DNA from: Pseudomonas sp. QS1027
GTDB taxonomy: Bacteria > Pseudomonadota > Gammaproteobacteria > Pseudomonadales > Pseudomonadaceae
Assembly: GCF_002814235.1 (NCBI RefSeq)
Contig: NZ_PHSU01000011.1
Location: 464,007 to 528,006, forward strand
Reading direction: 5' to 3'
DNA: 64,000 bases
The translations under genes were made by a program, and so were the position numbers. Shown piece by piece: positions 1-8,544 of this stretch (its first letter is position 1; each line of letters opens with the position of its first letter). The notes beneath the pieces are model-generated. The model made no database searches, was not told where the DNA came from, and worked only from the letters and a program-made list of their open reading frames with translations.

Positions 1-1791
1 CTCGTTCTCGAAACGGTTGAGTTTGACCACACCGTCGAAGTAGTAACCGGTTTCCGGCTCCAGCCAGGTGGTGTAACCACCCACGTAGTAGCTCTTCACG
101 TTACCGGTGGTGCCGCCCTTGAGGCTCAGGTCCGAGTTGCTATGCCCGGCCATCGCACCGATCAACCAATGACCGTCGCCCATCGGCAGCGGCGCATCGG
201 CACCCAGGCTGAAGCCCTGCTGGTTCTGCGAATAGCCCACGCCGGAGCTTTCCGACACGTTGTACTTGTTGCCATAAGCCCGCGCCCAGGAGCCGGACTG
301 GCCATCGTTGAAGCGCAGTTCACCCATGCGGGTACGCAGGGACGTCAGTTCGCCATACCACACGGTCGGGGCGGTGTTGAACAAGGCCAGTACCGATTGG
401 GTACTCGGGCTGACGGTCTTCTTGTTCGGGTCGAGGAACCAGTCGGTGCCGCCGCTGCCGTTGCTGCTCGAGCCCAGGCCATAGGAGTAGGTACCGACAT
501 CCACCAGGCCAGTGCCCGCCAACGCGAAACTCGCATTGCCGGCAGCCGTGTGCACCAGGGTCAGCGCTTCTGGCGACACCGGATCGACACCGGAGCCGGC
601 CACCAGCAGTTTGAAGTCACCGCTGGAAGCACCGGTGACATTCAGCACATCATGCTGGTTGGTGGCGAAATTCACGTTCATGGCAAAAGTGCCGGTGCCC
701 GCCAGGCTGCCCACGTTCAGCTGGTAGAAATTGCTGCCCTGGCCCATGGTGACCGTGCCGTTATTCATGGCCAGCGTGCCGACGGTGTTGTTGGCAGTCA
801 TGTTCCAGTTGGAACCGCTGTTGATGGTGACGCCATCGACATTGTTCAGGCTGCCGGTGAACACCGAACCATTGGCCAGGGCCAGGTTGCCGGTGCTGCC
901 CGCTTCGACGTTGAAGTCGCCGGTCATATGAGCGCCGTCGAAGCTGAGGTTGGCGGTGCTGTTGCCGGTAACGTCGACATTGCCGGTCAGGGCGCTGTTG
1001 GCGACATTGACATTGGCGGTGGAGGCACCCTGGACTTCGAGGATATTGCCGTTGCCGCCAATCAACGTCGAACCGTTCAGGATATCGATGTTCGCGTCCA
1101 GCCCATCGCCCACATTGATGGCCGCGCCGGTAAGACCCTGGACACGGGTACTGTCCAATACCAGACGGTTGGTATCCGCCCCCACCCCTTGGGTATCCGG
1201 GCTCATGGTGATGCCCGTGGCACCGCCAGTGATGGTGCTACCCACAGCGCTGACATTACCGCCGAAGTAGTTGATGCCCGTACTGGTGCTGCCCGTGCCA
1301 GTGACTTGAGTGTTGATCAATTGAAGCGTACTGGCGCCGGTAACAAGAACGCCCGACGTTCCGCCCGTGATGCTGCTATTGGCCACGGTAACCGTTGAGC
1401 CCGTCGTCGTACCGGCCTCCCGATTGACCGCCATCCCAGCGAAATTACCGCTGATCAGCGCACCCGTGATGGTCCCCTGGCTGTTGGTGACGGTGATACC
1501 CGGCGAGGCGGAAGAACTGCTGCCACCGGTGAACGTCCCACCCACCACATTGAGGGTCGAACCACTCTGAACGAACACTTCGTGGGTGTTCGCGCCGCTG
1601 GTATTCAGGACGCCACCATTCTCGACCAGATAGGTGTCTGGAGCCGTTGTGCTGTCAATATTCTTGGTCTCGCCGGCACCGATGGTGGTCAATGCCAACA
1701 CCGATGGGCTGAACAGTACCGGGGTGAGAGCCAGGGCGCCGAGGACCCGTCTCAGGTGTATCGCAGGAAAAGTGGCAATAGTTACATTCAT
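1..1791 (-). CDS. Autotransporter outer-membrane beta-barrel protein, 3' end outside the window
   Basis: The reverse strand is open from an ATG at 1791 to the window edge, about 597 codons. It starts MNVTIATFPAIHLRRVLGAL, with a signal-peptide-like hydrophobic stretch ending near residue 35. The next 400 or so residues are rich in G, T, S, N and V with repeated short beta motifs (such as GNVDVTG and ANLSFDGA), as in a right-handed beta-helix, pertactin-like passenger. Near the window edge the protein reads WARAYGNKYNVS, then ADAPLPMGDGHWLIGAM and GYYFDGVVKLNRFENE, which resembles the start of an autotransporter (type V) barrel. Role inferred: a self-exported surface protein, adhesin or enzyme passenger undetermined. 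The barrel and stop codon lie outside the window. Confidence 0.85.
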   Translation of the reverse strand, partial: MNVTIATFPAIHLRRVLGALALTPVLFSPSVLALTTIGAGETKNIDSTTAPDTYLVENGGVLNTSGANTHEVFVQSGSTLNVVGGTFTGGSSSSASPGITVTNSQGTITGALISGNFAGMAVNREAGTTTGSTVTVANSSITGGTSGVLVTGASTLQLINTQVTGTGSTSTGINYFGGNVSAVGSTITGGATGITMSPDTQGVGADTNRLVLDSTRVQGLTGAAINVGDGLDANIDILNGSTLIGGNGNILEVQGASTANVNVANSALTGNVDVTGNSTANLSFDGAHMTGDFNVEAGSTGNLALANGSVFTGSLNNVDGVTINSGSNWNMTANNTVGTLAMNNGTVTMGQGSNFYQLNVGSLAGTGTFAMNVNFATNQHDVLNVTGASSGDFKLLVAGSGVDPVSPEALTLVHTAAGNASFALAGTGLVDVGTYSYGLGSSSNGSGGTDWFLDPNKKTVSPSTQSVLALFNTAPTVWYGELTSLRTRMGELRFNDGQSGSWARAYGNKYNVSESSGVGYSQNQQGFSLGADAPLPMGDGHWLIGAMAGHSNSDLSLKGGTTGNVKSYYVGGYTTWLEPETGYYFDGVVKLNRFENE

Positions 1792-1920
1792 GGCGAAACC
1801 TTCATCAGTCGATAAGTGGCTGGCCCTCGTCCGAGACAGCGCAAATGAAAGTGCGAAGGCTAGGGAGATTGGAGAGCAGGGTCTGTAGGAATTTCCTTCA
1901 ATAAATAGAGGGGTTTTCCT
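1792..1920. other. Intergenic region upstream of the autotransporter
   Basis: This is the 5' region of the autotransporter, on the reverse strand. It contains no convincing ORF. I could not assign a promoter with confidence. Confidence 0.4.
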
Positions 1921-2049
1921 ATGCTCACAAAGACCATTCGCCACGCTTTGAAAGACTTACGCCAGCAGCCTTACTGCCACACAACAACTAAAGCACGCGA
2001 TCTCCGATGGCTATTTCGAAGCGCGATTGAGATATTCAGGAAGCACTGA
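1921..2049 (+). CDS. Candidate 42-residue basic small protein
   Basis: ATG at 1921 opens a 42-codon frame beginning MLTKTIRHALKDLRQQPYCH and ending FRKH. A GAGGGG Shine-Dalgarno-like element lies about 8 nt upstream. The TGA stop is followed at once by a strong hairpin (2048-2083), which looks like a terminator. The product is strongly basic with no membrane segment. I recognise no family. The start signal and hairpin support a short transcript, but a chance ORF remains possible at this length. Confidence 0.35.
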   Translation: MLTKTIRHALKDLRQQPYCHTTTKARDLRWLFRSAIEIFRKH

Positions 2050-2083
2050 CAAGAGCAGGGAACTCACAACCCCTGCTCTTGTC
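2048..2083. terminator. Hairpin between convergent units, 13-bp stem
   Basis: A perfect 13-bp inverted repeat, GACAAGAGCAGGG (2048-2060) and CCCTGCTCTTGTC (2071-2083), surrounds a 10-nt loop. On the plus strand it is followed by GCGCCTTTT. It sits at the end of the small ORF at 1921 and 12 nt past the stop of the reverse-strand gene at 2095, so it may end both transcripts. Confidence 0.7.
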
Positions 2084-2094
2084 GCGCCTTTTAA

Positions 2095-4119
2095 CTACTT
2101 ATCAATGTCACGTTTTGCCCTGCTACTCGCGACCACAGGGCATGGCGCATTAGCACTGTCAACGATAACAACCTCCACATTATGAGGATCGGAGGTCTCC
2201 TCAATATTGTTAACCATCGCCTTATAGACAATCGAGCCTCTACCGTCGCGAATGGGTAAAATAGCATCGGTAAACGGTAGATAGACATCAAATCCGTTGA
2301 CATGCTCTGGCGCTACCAGCGTTTTAGTGAAGTTGTAGGGTGGCACAGCTCCAGGAACAGGATAACCCGGATCAGGATCAGTCGGATTACCCGGCTCAAG
2401 CGAACTGAGTCTTTCCCCGGTCCAACTGAAGTTCAACACCATTCCCGCTGTCAAAGGTCCCCCTCCGTTTACATGGACAACCACCACTCGCCCTTGCCCT
2501 GGAACGTTAACCACGGCAGAACAGAAAATAAACCCCGAAGGTGAAACGCCCTGGATGACCGGTGGAGGTAGCGTAGTCGCCAGGACATGCACAGTAACCC
2601 TCGCACGCTTGGACGGGTTCGGATTAGTTTCGGTAAGACTGGTTATTTCATAATGAACAGGCCAAACCCCGTTGGATGTCAGCTCGATCATGTCCCATGG
2701 AATGACAAAGTCCATGGTGTCACTTGGATCCTCATCACCTATAACATCATAGGTGCCTCCAGGTGCGGGCACCGGGACTTTATTCCAGAACAACTGGACA
2801 TGGTCATCCTCTTTGGAACCATCAAAAATAAGTACCGTTGCATCAGCGTCCAAGCCATAGTCTTTCCTTTCCAGCGTATTATCAGGTCCTGTCGGCGTCC
2901 CCCTCCCGGTGACAACGACGGGATCCAGGTTGGGGTTACCTTCCTCCGGCTCCTCAGGGTCCGGAAACGGAGGACCCGGCCGGGTCAAATCAACCCGGAC
3001 CGTCTCACCGATAAGCTCTGGGACGCGCACTAAAGGATTACGTTCGATTTCGTAGCTTACCCGAGCCGCTCTAGGGCCAATGCCACCGCGCTTCACACTG
3101 GCATAGGGCACATTGACAATTACCGGCCATATGCCATCTACGTTTTGAGGGGTTTGTTTTTGCCCATCAAAATCCAACAGTACTTTGTCGATATTGACGA
3201 CAACATTCGTGTACTCCTCAATCTCCACCGCCAGGGTCGGAAAAGAAACCGCGACGTTGACCGTCTTATCCGGGGCAATCGCATCTGGAACAACGGGCGG
3301 TACTAAATCAGTCGGTGCCCTCGTCAGGAGAACAAGAAATCCCCTCTCCACCGAGGGCGGTCCGACATTACCTACGCGGTCTTCCCATTCATAGTAAAGT
3401 ATCCTTTCTCCTTCTCCTTGCGGGGTGATCTCTCCCGTGTCTATCCTGTATGTCAAATCCGCATTTGAGTTATCGGTGGCAGGAACAGTAGAACCTATCA
3501 GCCTCCCTGGAATACTCGTACCAAAATAGATATTCGCAATATCACCCGTTGCACGATCCGATGGACGAGCAATGGAAACATCAATATAAGAATTATTCTC
3601 GAAGAAATCGAGATCAATGATATTACCACTGACATTATCCAAAACCAAAGCACCATCTTTCTGCCCATGGTTTGGCGCTTCCTTATCGATATAGATAGTA
3701 ACGACTGGCCCAAAATGCGGATTAGCGCCAATCTCTACATAATAGGAGATATAGGACAACCTATGTTCTCCTGGTGCGTCCGTCTTTGTGCCAGGAAGCA
3801 CGAATATAGCCGGGAGAGCATCTGGATCAATAGGTGTTGTAAACTCCTGAAAATCTGTGACAGGAAGCCCCTCCCAAGTAATGGCGACAAAAACCGAACG
3901 ACCACTTCCCCCTTCGAAAGCAACTTCACGCAGCCATACCTCATTATCTTGCCCTTGCAATTCCCTCGGCAGTTTATTGTCAATATCCCCTACCACATTA
4001 GGGAGTAATCCTTGCAGCTCCGGAGGCACATCGGCATTCGTCCGGCGCAGCGTTCTACGTACACCACTCGTCACCGTGTTAACGACCGGCTTTTTTTTGC
4101 GTTTTTTGATGTCAAGCAT
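2095..4119 (-). CDS. Large multi-domain beta-sandwich (Ig-like) protein, paralogue of the next gene
   Basis: A 674-residue protein, unrecognised as a named family. The ATG at 4119 is preferred because GGAG lies 8 nt upstream; a GTG at 4158 would add 13 residues without a ribosome site. It has a basic N-terminus (DIKKRKKKP) and no signal peptide or membrane segment. Strings such as YYEWEDRVGNVGPPS, DKEAPNHG and VPYASVKRGGIGPRAARVSYEI look like successive Ig/fibronectin-type beta-sandwich units. The region around residues 430-520 (VQLFWNKVPVPAPGGTY, VIPWDMIELTSNGVWPVHYE) matches the corresponding part of the protein at 4306-6234, so the two are paralogues. Base composition is AT-richer than the surroundings, especially 3400-4150, which suggests transfer. 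How it would leave the cytoplasm is unclear. Confidence 0.75.
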   Translation of the reverse strand: MLDIKKRKKKPVVNTVTSGVRRTLRRTNADVPPELQGLLPNVVGDIDNKLPRELQGQDNEVWLREVAFEGGSGRSVFVAITWEGLPVTDFQEFTTPIDPDALPAIFVLPGTKTDAPGEHRLSYISYYVEIGANPHFGPVVTIYIDKEAPNHGQKDGALVLDNVSGNIIDLDFFENNSYIDVSIARPSDRATGDIANIYFGTSIPGRLIGSTVPATDNSNADLTYRIDTGEITPQGEGERILYYEWEDRVGNVGPPSVERGFLVLLTRAPTDLVPPVVPDAIAPDKTVNVAVSFPTLAVEIEEYTNVVVNIDKVLLDFDGQKQTPQNVDGIWPVIVNVPYASVKRGGIGPRAARVSYEIERNPLVRVPELIGETVRVDLTRPGPPFPDPEEPEEGNPNLDPVVVTGRGTPTGPDNTLERKDYGLDADATVLIFDGSKEDDHVQLFWNKVPVPAPGGTYDVIGDEDPSDTMDFVIPWDMIELTSNGVWPVHYEITSLTETNPNPSKRARVTVHVLATTLPPPVIQGVSPSGFIFCSAVVNVPGQGRVVVVHVNGGGPLTAGMVLNFSWTGERLSSLEPGNPTDPDPGYPVPGAVPPYNFTKTLVAPEHVNGFDVYLPFTDAILPIRDGRGSIVYKAMVNNIEETSDPHNVEVVIVDSANAPCPVVASSRAKRDIDK

Positions 4120-4305
4120 ATCATCGACTCCACAAGATAGAGTGAAACCTTCACTCACTGTCCTTGGCTGCCTTGAAATGAAAGAACATCCGCTCGAAAA
4201 CCCACTACCAAGTCTCTCAAGATAAGCAACCGATCATCACGCCATACGCCTTGGCTCGGCACTGCATCACCACTATCAAACCAGGACCCAACTTCCTTTT
4301 GGAAA

Positions 4306-6234
4306 TCACTCCATGCAAATATCATTCGTCGGATCACAAACACTACCGGCCATCGTCCGAGTGATCTTCACGAATTCCCCTCTGGAAATACCTATCCTCC
4401 CGGTTGTTTTGATCAACCGGTAAAACACAACGGCCGAGCCATTGCTGACCATGGGAGCAATCAGGGACTCATAGGGCTCAACCAGCACTTCAAAACCATC
4501 CACGGCCTCTGTAGCACTCAGTATCTTGGTGAAGCTCCCTCGCACCCCTTTTATCGGATCCGTTCCATTCAGGCCTTCATGGCCTTGCCAAATCACCAGA
4601 ACGGTATCGTTTGCCGAGAAGTTGACATTGCCTTCAATCAGGACGCGAACCCCTTCCCAAAGCCGGGGCCGCGAACAGCAATTCAGGTAACCCTGGGCCG
4701 TGGCGCTGGGGAATTTCACTTCAGGCAACCCCTTGATGGTATCGACCATGACATTGACTTCAGTCACCAGGGATTGTTGTTCATTCACACCATTACTGGT
4801 GATGTAGTAGACCGGTAAGGTCGGATTGCTTTTATCCTGCTCGATCGCGCTCCACGGGATAGGGATCGTAATCAGTTTTCCCGCGAAATCACCCGGCTGC
4901 ACGGTATAACTTCCGACCGGCGCACTGATCTGTCCCCAGTACACCAGCAACTCCTCATACGGCTCCGGATCGTCGAACAGTCTCACCGTGGCCCTTGCAT
5001 CCTGCCCTTCGTCAAGCCCGGTCAATGTATTCAGAATATTTTCCTGCCCCCACACTTGCAGTTTTTCCAGATCCGCATTGATCAATCCGGGGGCGGCGAT
5101 ATGGTCCTGGCCGGCGATGCTCAGATTGACCGGAACACCGATGCCTGGAGAAGGTGGCGTATACCCCCCAGCGGTCCTTATCCGATAGTCGACTCTGGCA
5201 CGCAAGGGTCCCAACCCCTGGGCTTTGAGTATCGCCCATTCAACGGGTGCCTTGAGAGGGAAGCCTGCCGGATTGACCGGAAACTCGGGCAATGGCGTTC
5301 CGTCCCAGAGAATGGCGACAAAATGCGCGGCATCGGCGTCGTCATACTGATCGATTTCCACCCACACCGTGTCACGTGCCTGCTGCCGATCAACCAATCC
5401 ACGGACCAATTCCACACGAGGCGGATTGAGCGTACCCGGAGCCGGCGTCAAGTCGACGTCTATCGGCGACATCTTCGATCGCGGCCCGGGATTACCGGCC
5501 CAGTCCCGGAGGTAGTAATAGGCGTAGCGCACCCCGGAACGCCAGGGGCGGATATCCTCCGCGCGATACGTCACACGTAGTTTTTTATTGATGACATCGA
5601 GCACGCTGAATTCCTGTTCGTCGATAGGTACTTCCAAGTCGGAGGGCGTGGGTGTGTCGGTCCAGTAATAAATCGCCCGATCCTTGCCCTTCGCGTCGGT
5701 ATAAAAGGGCACCTCAACGTTCACTTCCCCCCCATGGGCAGTTAAATAATCTTCGGTAATCACACCGTTCGCATCAGCCGGAAAGATAATGGGATCTGGC
5801 TGCTGACCAAAATTGGGGGCGGTGGTATCAATCGTTACCTGTTTCTTGGGCGACTCAAGAGGGTTGCCCCCCGCTACAGAAATCCTGATCGAGACATCAT
5901 AGAGACCATCAGGGCTTAATCTATTCGGAGGAACATACAACGACTGGGGAAAGGGGATATCGATCGGATAGGAAATCACATACTCTCTTTCATCAACCGG
6001 TACAAAAGCCAAACCCACGGGCCTGAACCCCAACTCGACCTTGTCGGTGCGGCCCTCGGCACCGAACGACCACTCCCAGAATTGAACTTCCAAAGGATCG
6101 CCCAACACCCGGGAAGGTAATAATCCCTCGGGGTCGTCCGGGTCCAGAACAGCAGGAACCGTCGGTTTCTGAGGGTCAACTTGAAGGTGACGGCCATCGG
6201 ACGAAGAGTTACTTGGCTTTTTAGATGATGGCAT
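4306..6234 (-). CDS. Large multi-domain beta-sandwich (Ig-like) protein, paralogue of the previous gene
   Basis: A 642-residue protein. The ATG at 6234 is chosen because GAGGAG lies 8 nt upstream; a GTG at 6243 would add three residues. The N-terminus MPSSKKPSNSSSDGRHL is low-complexity, with no export signal. Repeated beta-sandwich-like units include DTTAPNFGQ, YYYLRDWAGNPGPRS, VAILWDGTPLPEF, LLVYWGQISAPVGSY and IPIPWSAIEQDKSNPTLPVYY. The last two align with the gene at 2095-4119. A C-terminal part has a paired cysteine (LNCCSRP). It is co-directional with its paralogue, with a 186-nt gap and no visible terminator between them. Function unknown; I infer a surface or interaction role from the Ig-like repeats and the neighbouring autotransporter, not from any catalytic motif. 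Confidence 0.75.
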   Translation of the reverse strand: MPSSKKPSNSSSDGRHLQVDPQKPTVPAVLDPDDPEGLLPSRVLGDPLEVQFWEWSFGAEGRTDKVELGFRPVGLAFVPVDEREYVISYPIDIPFPQSLYVPPNRLSPDGLYDVSIRISVAGGNPLESPKKQVTIDTTAPNFGQQPDPIIFPADANGVITEDYLTAHGGEVNVEVPFYTDAKGKDRAIYYWTDTPTPSDLEVPIDEQEFSVLDVINKKLRVTYRAEDIRPWRSGVRYAYYYLRDWAGNPGPRSKMSPIDVDLTPAPGTLNPPRVELVRGLVDRQQARDTVWVEIDQYDDADAAHFVAILWDGTPLPEFPVNPAGFPLKAPVEWAILKAQGLGPLRARVDYRIRTAGGYTPPSPGIGVPVNLSIAGQDHIAAPGLINADLEKLQVWGQENILNTLTGLDEGQDARATVRLFDDPEPYEELLVYWGQISAPVGSYTVQPGDFAGKLITIPIPWSAIEQDKSNPTLPVYYITSNGVNEQQSLVTEVNVMVDTIKGLPEVKFPSATAQGYLNCCSRPRLWEGVRVLIEGNVNFSANDTVLVIWQGHEGLNGTDPIKGVRGSFTKILSATEAVDGFEVLVEPYESLIAPMVSNGSAVVFYRLIKTTGRIGISRGEFVKITRTMAGSVCDPTNDICME

Positions 6235-6414
6235 TTCATACACTCCTCATTCCAATAACAAGAGACTCACACCCGCCTCCCTTCGAGTGCACTCTGGAGC
6301 TATCGCGGTGTCGTTATTGATTGCGCACTTATCCGCGAGCTTATATGCCCGAATCAGGTGTCTATGTGTGCAAAGCTGTTGGTTAATTCAACGCTTTTTT
6401 TCGAAGCTCGCCTA

Positions 6415-6430
6415 CTGTCAGAAATGACAG
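6415..6430. promoter_or_regulatory. Putative lux-type box 1
   Basis: CTGTCAGAAATGACAG reads CTG-N10-CAG with symmetrical CTGTCA/TGACAG arms. This matches the general form of las/rhl/lux boxes bound by LuxR-type quorum-sensing regulators. It is about 180 bp upstream of the reverse-strand gene starting at 6234. Assignment is by pattern only; no luxI/luxR gene is in the window. Confidence 0.5.
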
Positions 6431-6603
6431 GTATGAGCGCCGTTCGTCGGTTTATTCGAGCCTTCGGATGTTCAAAACACCAGGTGCGGGCTTCTCCAAA
6501 ACAGAACCGCAGGTTCAAACGCTGCTCGGCAGCAGATCGACCTTGAGCTGACCGTTGTGGCAGTCTGCCCTTCGGACAAACGGCCTCCGTTTACCCCCTC
6601 GAA

Positions 6604-6619
6604 CTGTCAGTTCTGACAG
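6604..6619. promoter_or_regulatory. Putative lux-type box 2
   Basis: CTGTCAGTTCTGACAG is a near-perfect dyad of the CTG-N10-CAG form and close to the core of the las/rhl consensus. It lies about 92 bp upstream of the ATG at 6711, a spacing compatible with activation of that gene. It shares both outer arms with the box at 6415. Confidence 0.55.
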
Positions 6620-6710
6620 TAGACACACCTCGCGCCAGGCCTCTTTAATAACGCCATGTCCGCCTCTATCGCCGTATTGGCTGCCCCTCTCAAACCCAGA
6701 GGTGTCTTCC

Positions 6711-7325
6711 ATGAACCGGCGACGTCCCAGCCACTTTCTCTTCAGTAGCCATCCATTGAACCTGAAGCGGCTCTTGCTGGCCTCGATGGTGTTGATCATC
6801 TGGGGCTGTACCGCCCAGCAGGCCGGGTGGCCCCGCCTTCGCGACTCGGTCGGCAATGCCGCCACCCGGCTGCCCAGTGGCGGTCCCCCCCCCTACCGGT
6901 ACGTGTCGAGCGCACCGGCCGTGGTCTCGGTAAATGCAGCGGGCAAGGTGGTCGGCGAGCGGACCGGCAGCGCCACCATCACCGTCTATGATGTCAGCAA
7001 CACATCGGTGTCATACCCGGTGCTGGTGGGCAATGTCTTTCTGTTGGGCATACAATCCTACCCCTTTGCAGACGTGCACGCCGCCAACGCCTGAGTCGCC
7101 AGTCAGGGGAGCCACTCACCCGGCCTGGCAGGGGCAACGGATCTGGCCCACTCATTCGGGCTCCCCCTGCCTCCCGGCACGATCGGCGCGCAGAACTACT
7201 GGCTTCTGACCACTGAAGGTTGCCCGGCCGGCATGTCCCTGTATTACGCGTATCAGACGGCTAACTACGGTTGTGGCTATAACGTCAGTGCCGGCCTGGG
7301 TGCCCTGTACATGATCAGATACTGA
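6711..7325 (+). pseudogene. Big2 (bacterial Ig-like) lipoprotein gene interrupted by an in-frame TGA
   Basis: ATG at 6711 has AGAGGTG upstream. The first 127 codons encode a hydrophobic N-terminus ending IIWGC (lipobox-like), then a Big2-type pattern (SSAPAVVSVNAAGKVVGERTG, then SATITVYDVS). A TGA at 7092-7094 stops translation after YPFADVHAANA. The same frame then continues open to 7325 with protein-like sequence: VASQGS, FGLPLPPGTIGAQNYWLLTT, GMSLYYAYQTANYGCGYNVS and LGALYMIRY. Because the frame is unchanged, one base change (for example CGA to TGA) would explain the break. The truncated 127-residue lipoprotein could still be made. Confidence 0.7.
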
Positions 7326-7327
7326 AT

Positions 7328-7350
7328 GTGAAGGTGAAGGTGAAGGTGAT
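7328..7350 (+). repeat. Short tandem repeat of GTGAAG
   Basis: Three perfect GTGAAG hexamers plus a partial copy lie directly after the end of the broken lipoprotein gene. Such a tract can slip during replication. It is non-coding here. Confidence 0.7.
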
Positions 7351-7431
7351 AGACCCAAGCGTGCCGACGGCAACCGTGAGCGCAACACCGCGCTCACTGC
7401 GTTGGACCCCGCTGAAAAGCCGTATCAGGGC

Positions 7432-8394
7432 TCAGGACAGCCCTTTATCGATCGCCAGCACCAACTTCCCCGCCACCTGGTTGCTCGCCAGCGCTTCAAA
7501 CGCCGCCTCGGCATCCTTGATCGGGAAGGTCTTGGCCAACTGCGGGCTCAAGCGCTTCTCGGCAAACAACGGCCAGACATGCTCACCGAGGTCGCGCAAC
7601 AGATCGGCCTTGAACTGATCGCTACGGCTGCGCAAGGTCGAACCGAGCAACTGGATGCGCTTGGCGAGGATCTTCGCCAGGTCCAACTGGGTTTCGCGCC
7701 CGCCCATGAGGCCGATCAGCACCCACCGCCCGTCGCCTGACAAAAGTTTCACGTTGAGCGCGGCGTAGTTCGCACCCACCGGATCGAGGATCACATCAAA
7801 GGGACCGAAGTCGCTCAACCCCTCGATATCGTCCCCCCGGACCACCCCGCCCTGGGCCCCCAGCGCCTCGCAATAGGCCAGCCGATCCGCCGAACCGACA
7901 CTCACCCAGCAGGGGTTGCCGAAGGCCTTGCAGAGCTGGATCGCCGCCGAACCGACGCCACTGGCACCGGCGTGCAGCAGCACTTTTTCACCGGGCTTGA
8001 GGGCCGCCAGCTGGAACAGGTTCAGCCAGGCCGTGGCATAGACCTCAGGCAGCGCGGCCGCCTCCAGCAGGCTCAGGCCTTCCGGCACCGGCAGCACATG
8101 ACGCCCGTCGACCACCACTTCCTCGGCCATGCCGCCGCCGGCCAGCAGCGCGCAGACCCGGTCGCCGACCTGCCAGGACGCCCCCGGCCCGACTTCGCTG
8201 ATCACCCCGGAACACTCCAGGCCCAGCACATGGCTGGCGCCGGGCGGTGGCGGATAGAGCCCGGCCTTCTGTAATAAATCAGCGCGATTGAGCCCCGCCG
8301 CCGCCACGCGAATGCGGACTTGTCCCATATCACAGGCCGGACTTGGCGCTTCAACCCACTCCACTTGACCTTCGACGCCTTGCAATGCTTTCAC
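7432..8394 (-). CDS. NAD(P)H:quinone oxidoreductase, zinc-less MDR family
   Basis: A 320-residue medium-chain dehydrogenase/reductase of the quinone oxidoreductase / PIG3-like type. The N-terminal GroES-like domain has LNRADLLQKAGLYPPPPG and LGLECSGVISEVGPG. The Rossmann part carries HAGASGVGSAAIQLCKA. No structural-zinc cysteine cluster is visible, as expected for this branch. Start is GTG at 8394 (GTGAAAGCATTGCAAGGC) with GGAGG just upstream; the frame stays open far upstream antisense to prc, but that part is not protein-like. Likely role: NAD(P)H-dependent reduction of quinones or enones in the cytoplasm. It is transcribed divergently from prc. Confidence 0.9.
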   Translation of the reverse strand: MKALQGVEGQVEWVEAPSPACDMGQVRIRVAAAGLNRADLLQKAGLYPPPPGASHVLGLECSGVISEVGPGASWQVGDRVCALLAGGGMAEEVVVDGRHVLPVPEGLSLLEAAALPEVYATAWLNLFQLAALKPGEKVLLHAGASGVGSAAIQLCKAFGNPCWVSVGSADRLAYCEALGAQGGVVRGDDIEGLSDFGPFDVILDPVGANYAALNVKLLSGDGRWVLIGLMGGRETQLDLAKILAKRIQLLGSTLRSRSDQFKADLLRDLGEHVWPLFAEKRLSPQLAKTFPIKDAEAAFEALASNQVAGKLVLAIDKGLS

Positions 8395-8544
8395 GGTGCC
8401 TCCATAGTGAGTCTGGACTGGGCCCGGAGCTATAGCACCGGGCTTTTTTGCATTATGCGACCGGCCCGAGGGTCGTACGAAAACTCGCCAACGCAGTTTT
8501 GGTACAGCACTCCGCGGAACCGGCGACTTTAAAGACGGCCTAAT

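Larger units (their letters stand above)
6235..6710. other. Divergent intergenic region holding two lux-type palindromes
   Basis: A 476-nt region between the reverse-strand Ig-like gene and the forward lipoprotein gene. I see no convincing ORF. It contains two related 16-bp palindromes (6415-6430 and 6604-6619), annotated separately, and a poly-T stretch near 6394-6401. Confidence 0.6.

Noticed and set aside
142..1398. 418-codon forward frame opposite the autotransporter
   Set aside because: The reverse strand carries a coherent signal peptide, passenger and barrel start. The forward frame is low-complexity Ala/Gly/His shadow.
4155..4343. 62-codon reverse frame between the Ig-like genes
   Set aside because: Overlaps the upstream gene's 3' end by 38 nt and the next frame, with no ribosome site or protein-like pattern; kept as unlikely.
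7092..7094. Selenocysteine or programmed readthrough at the in-frame TGA
   Set aside because: No SECIS-like hairpin is evident just downstream, and a lipoprotein Big2 protein is not a known selenoprotein; a nonsense mutation is simpler.
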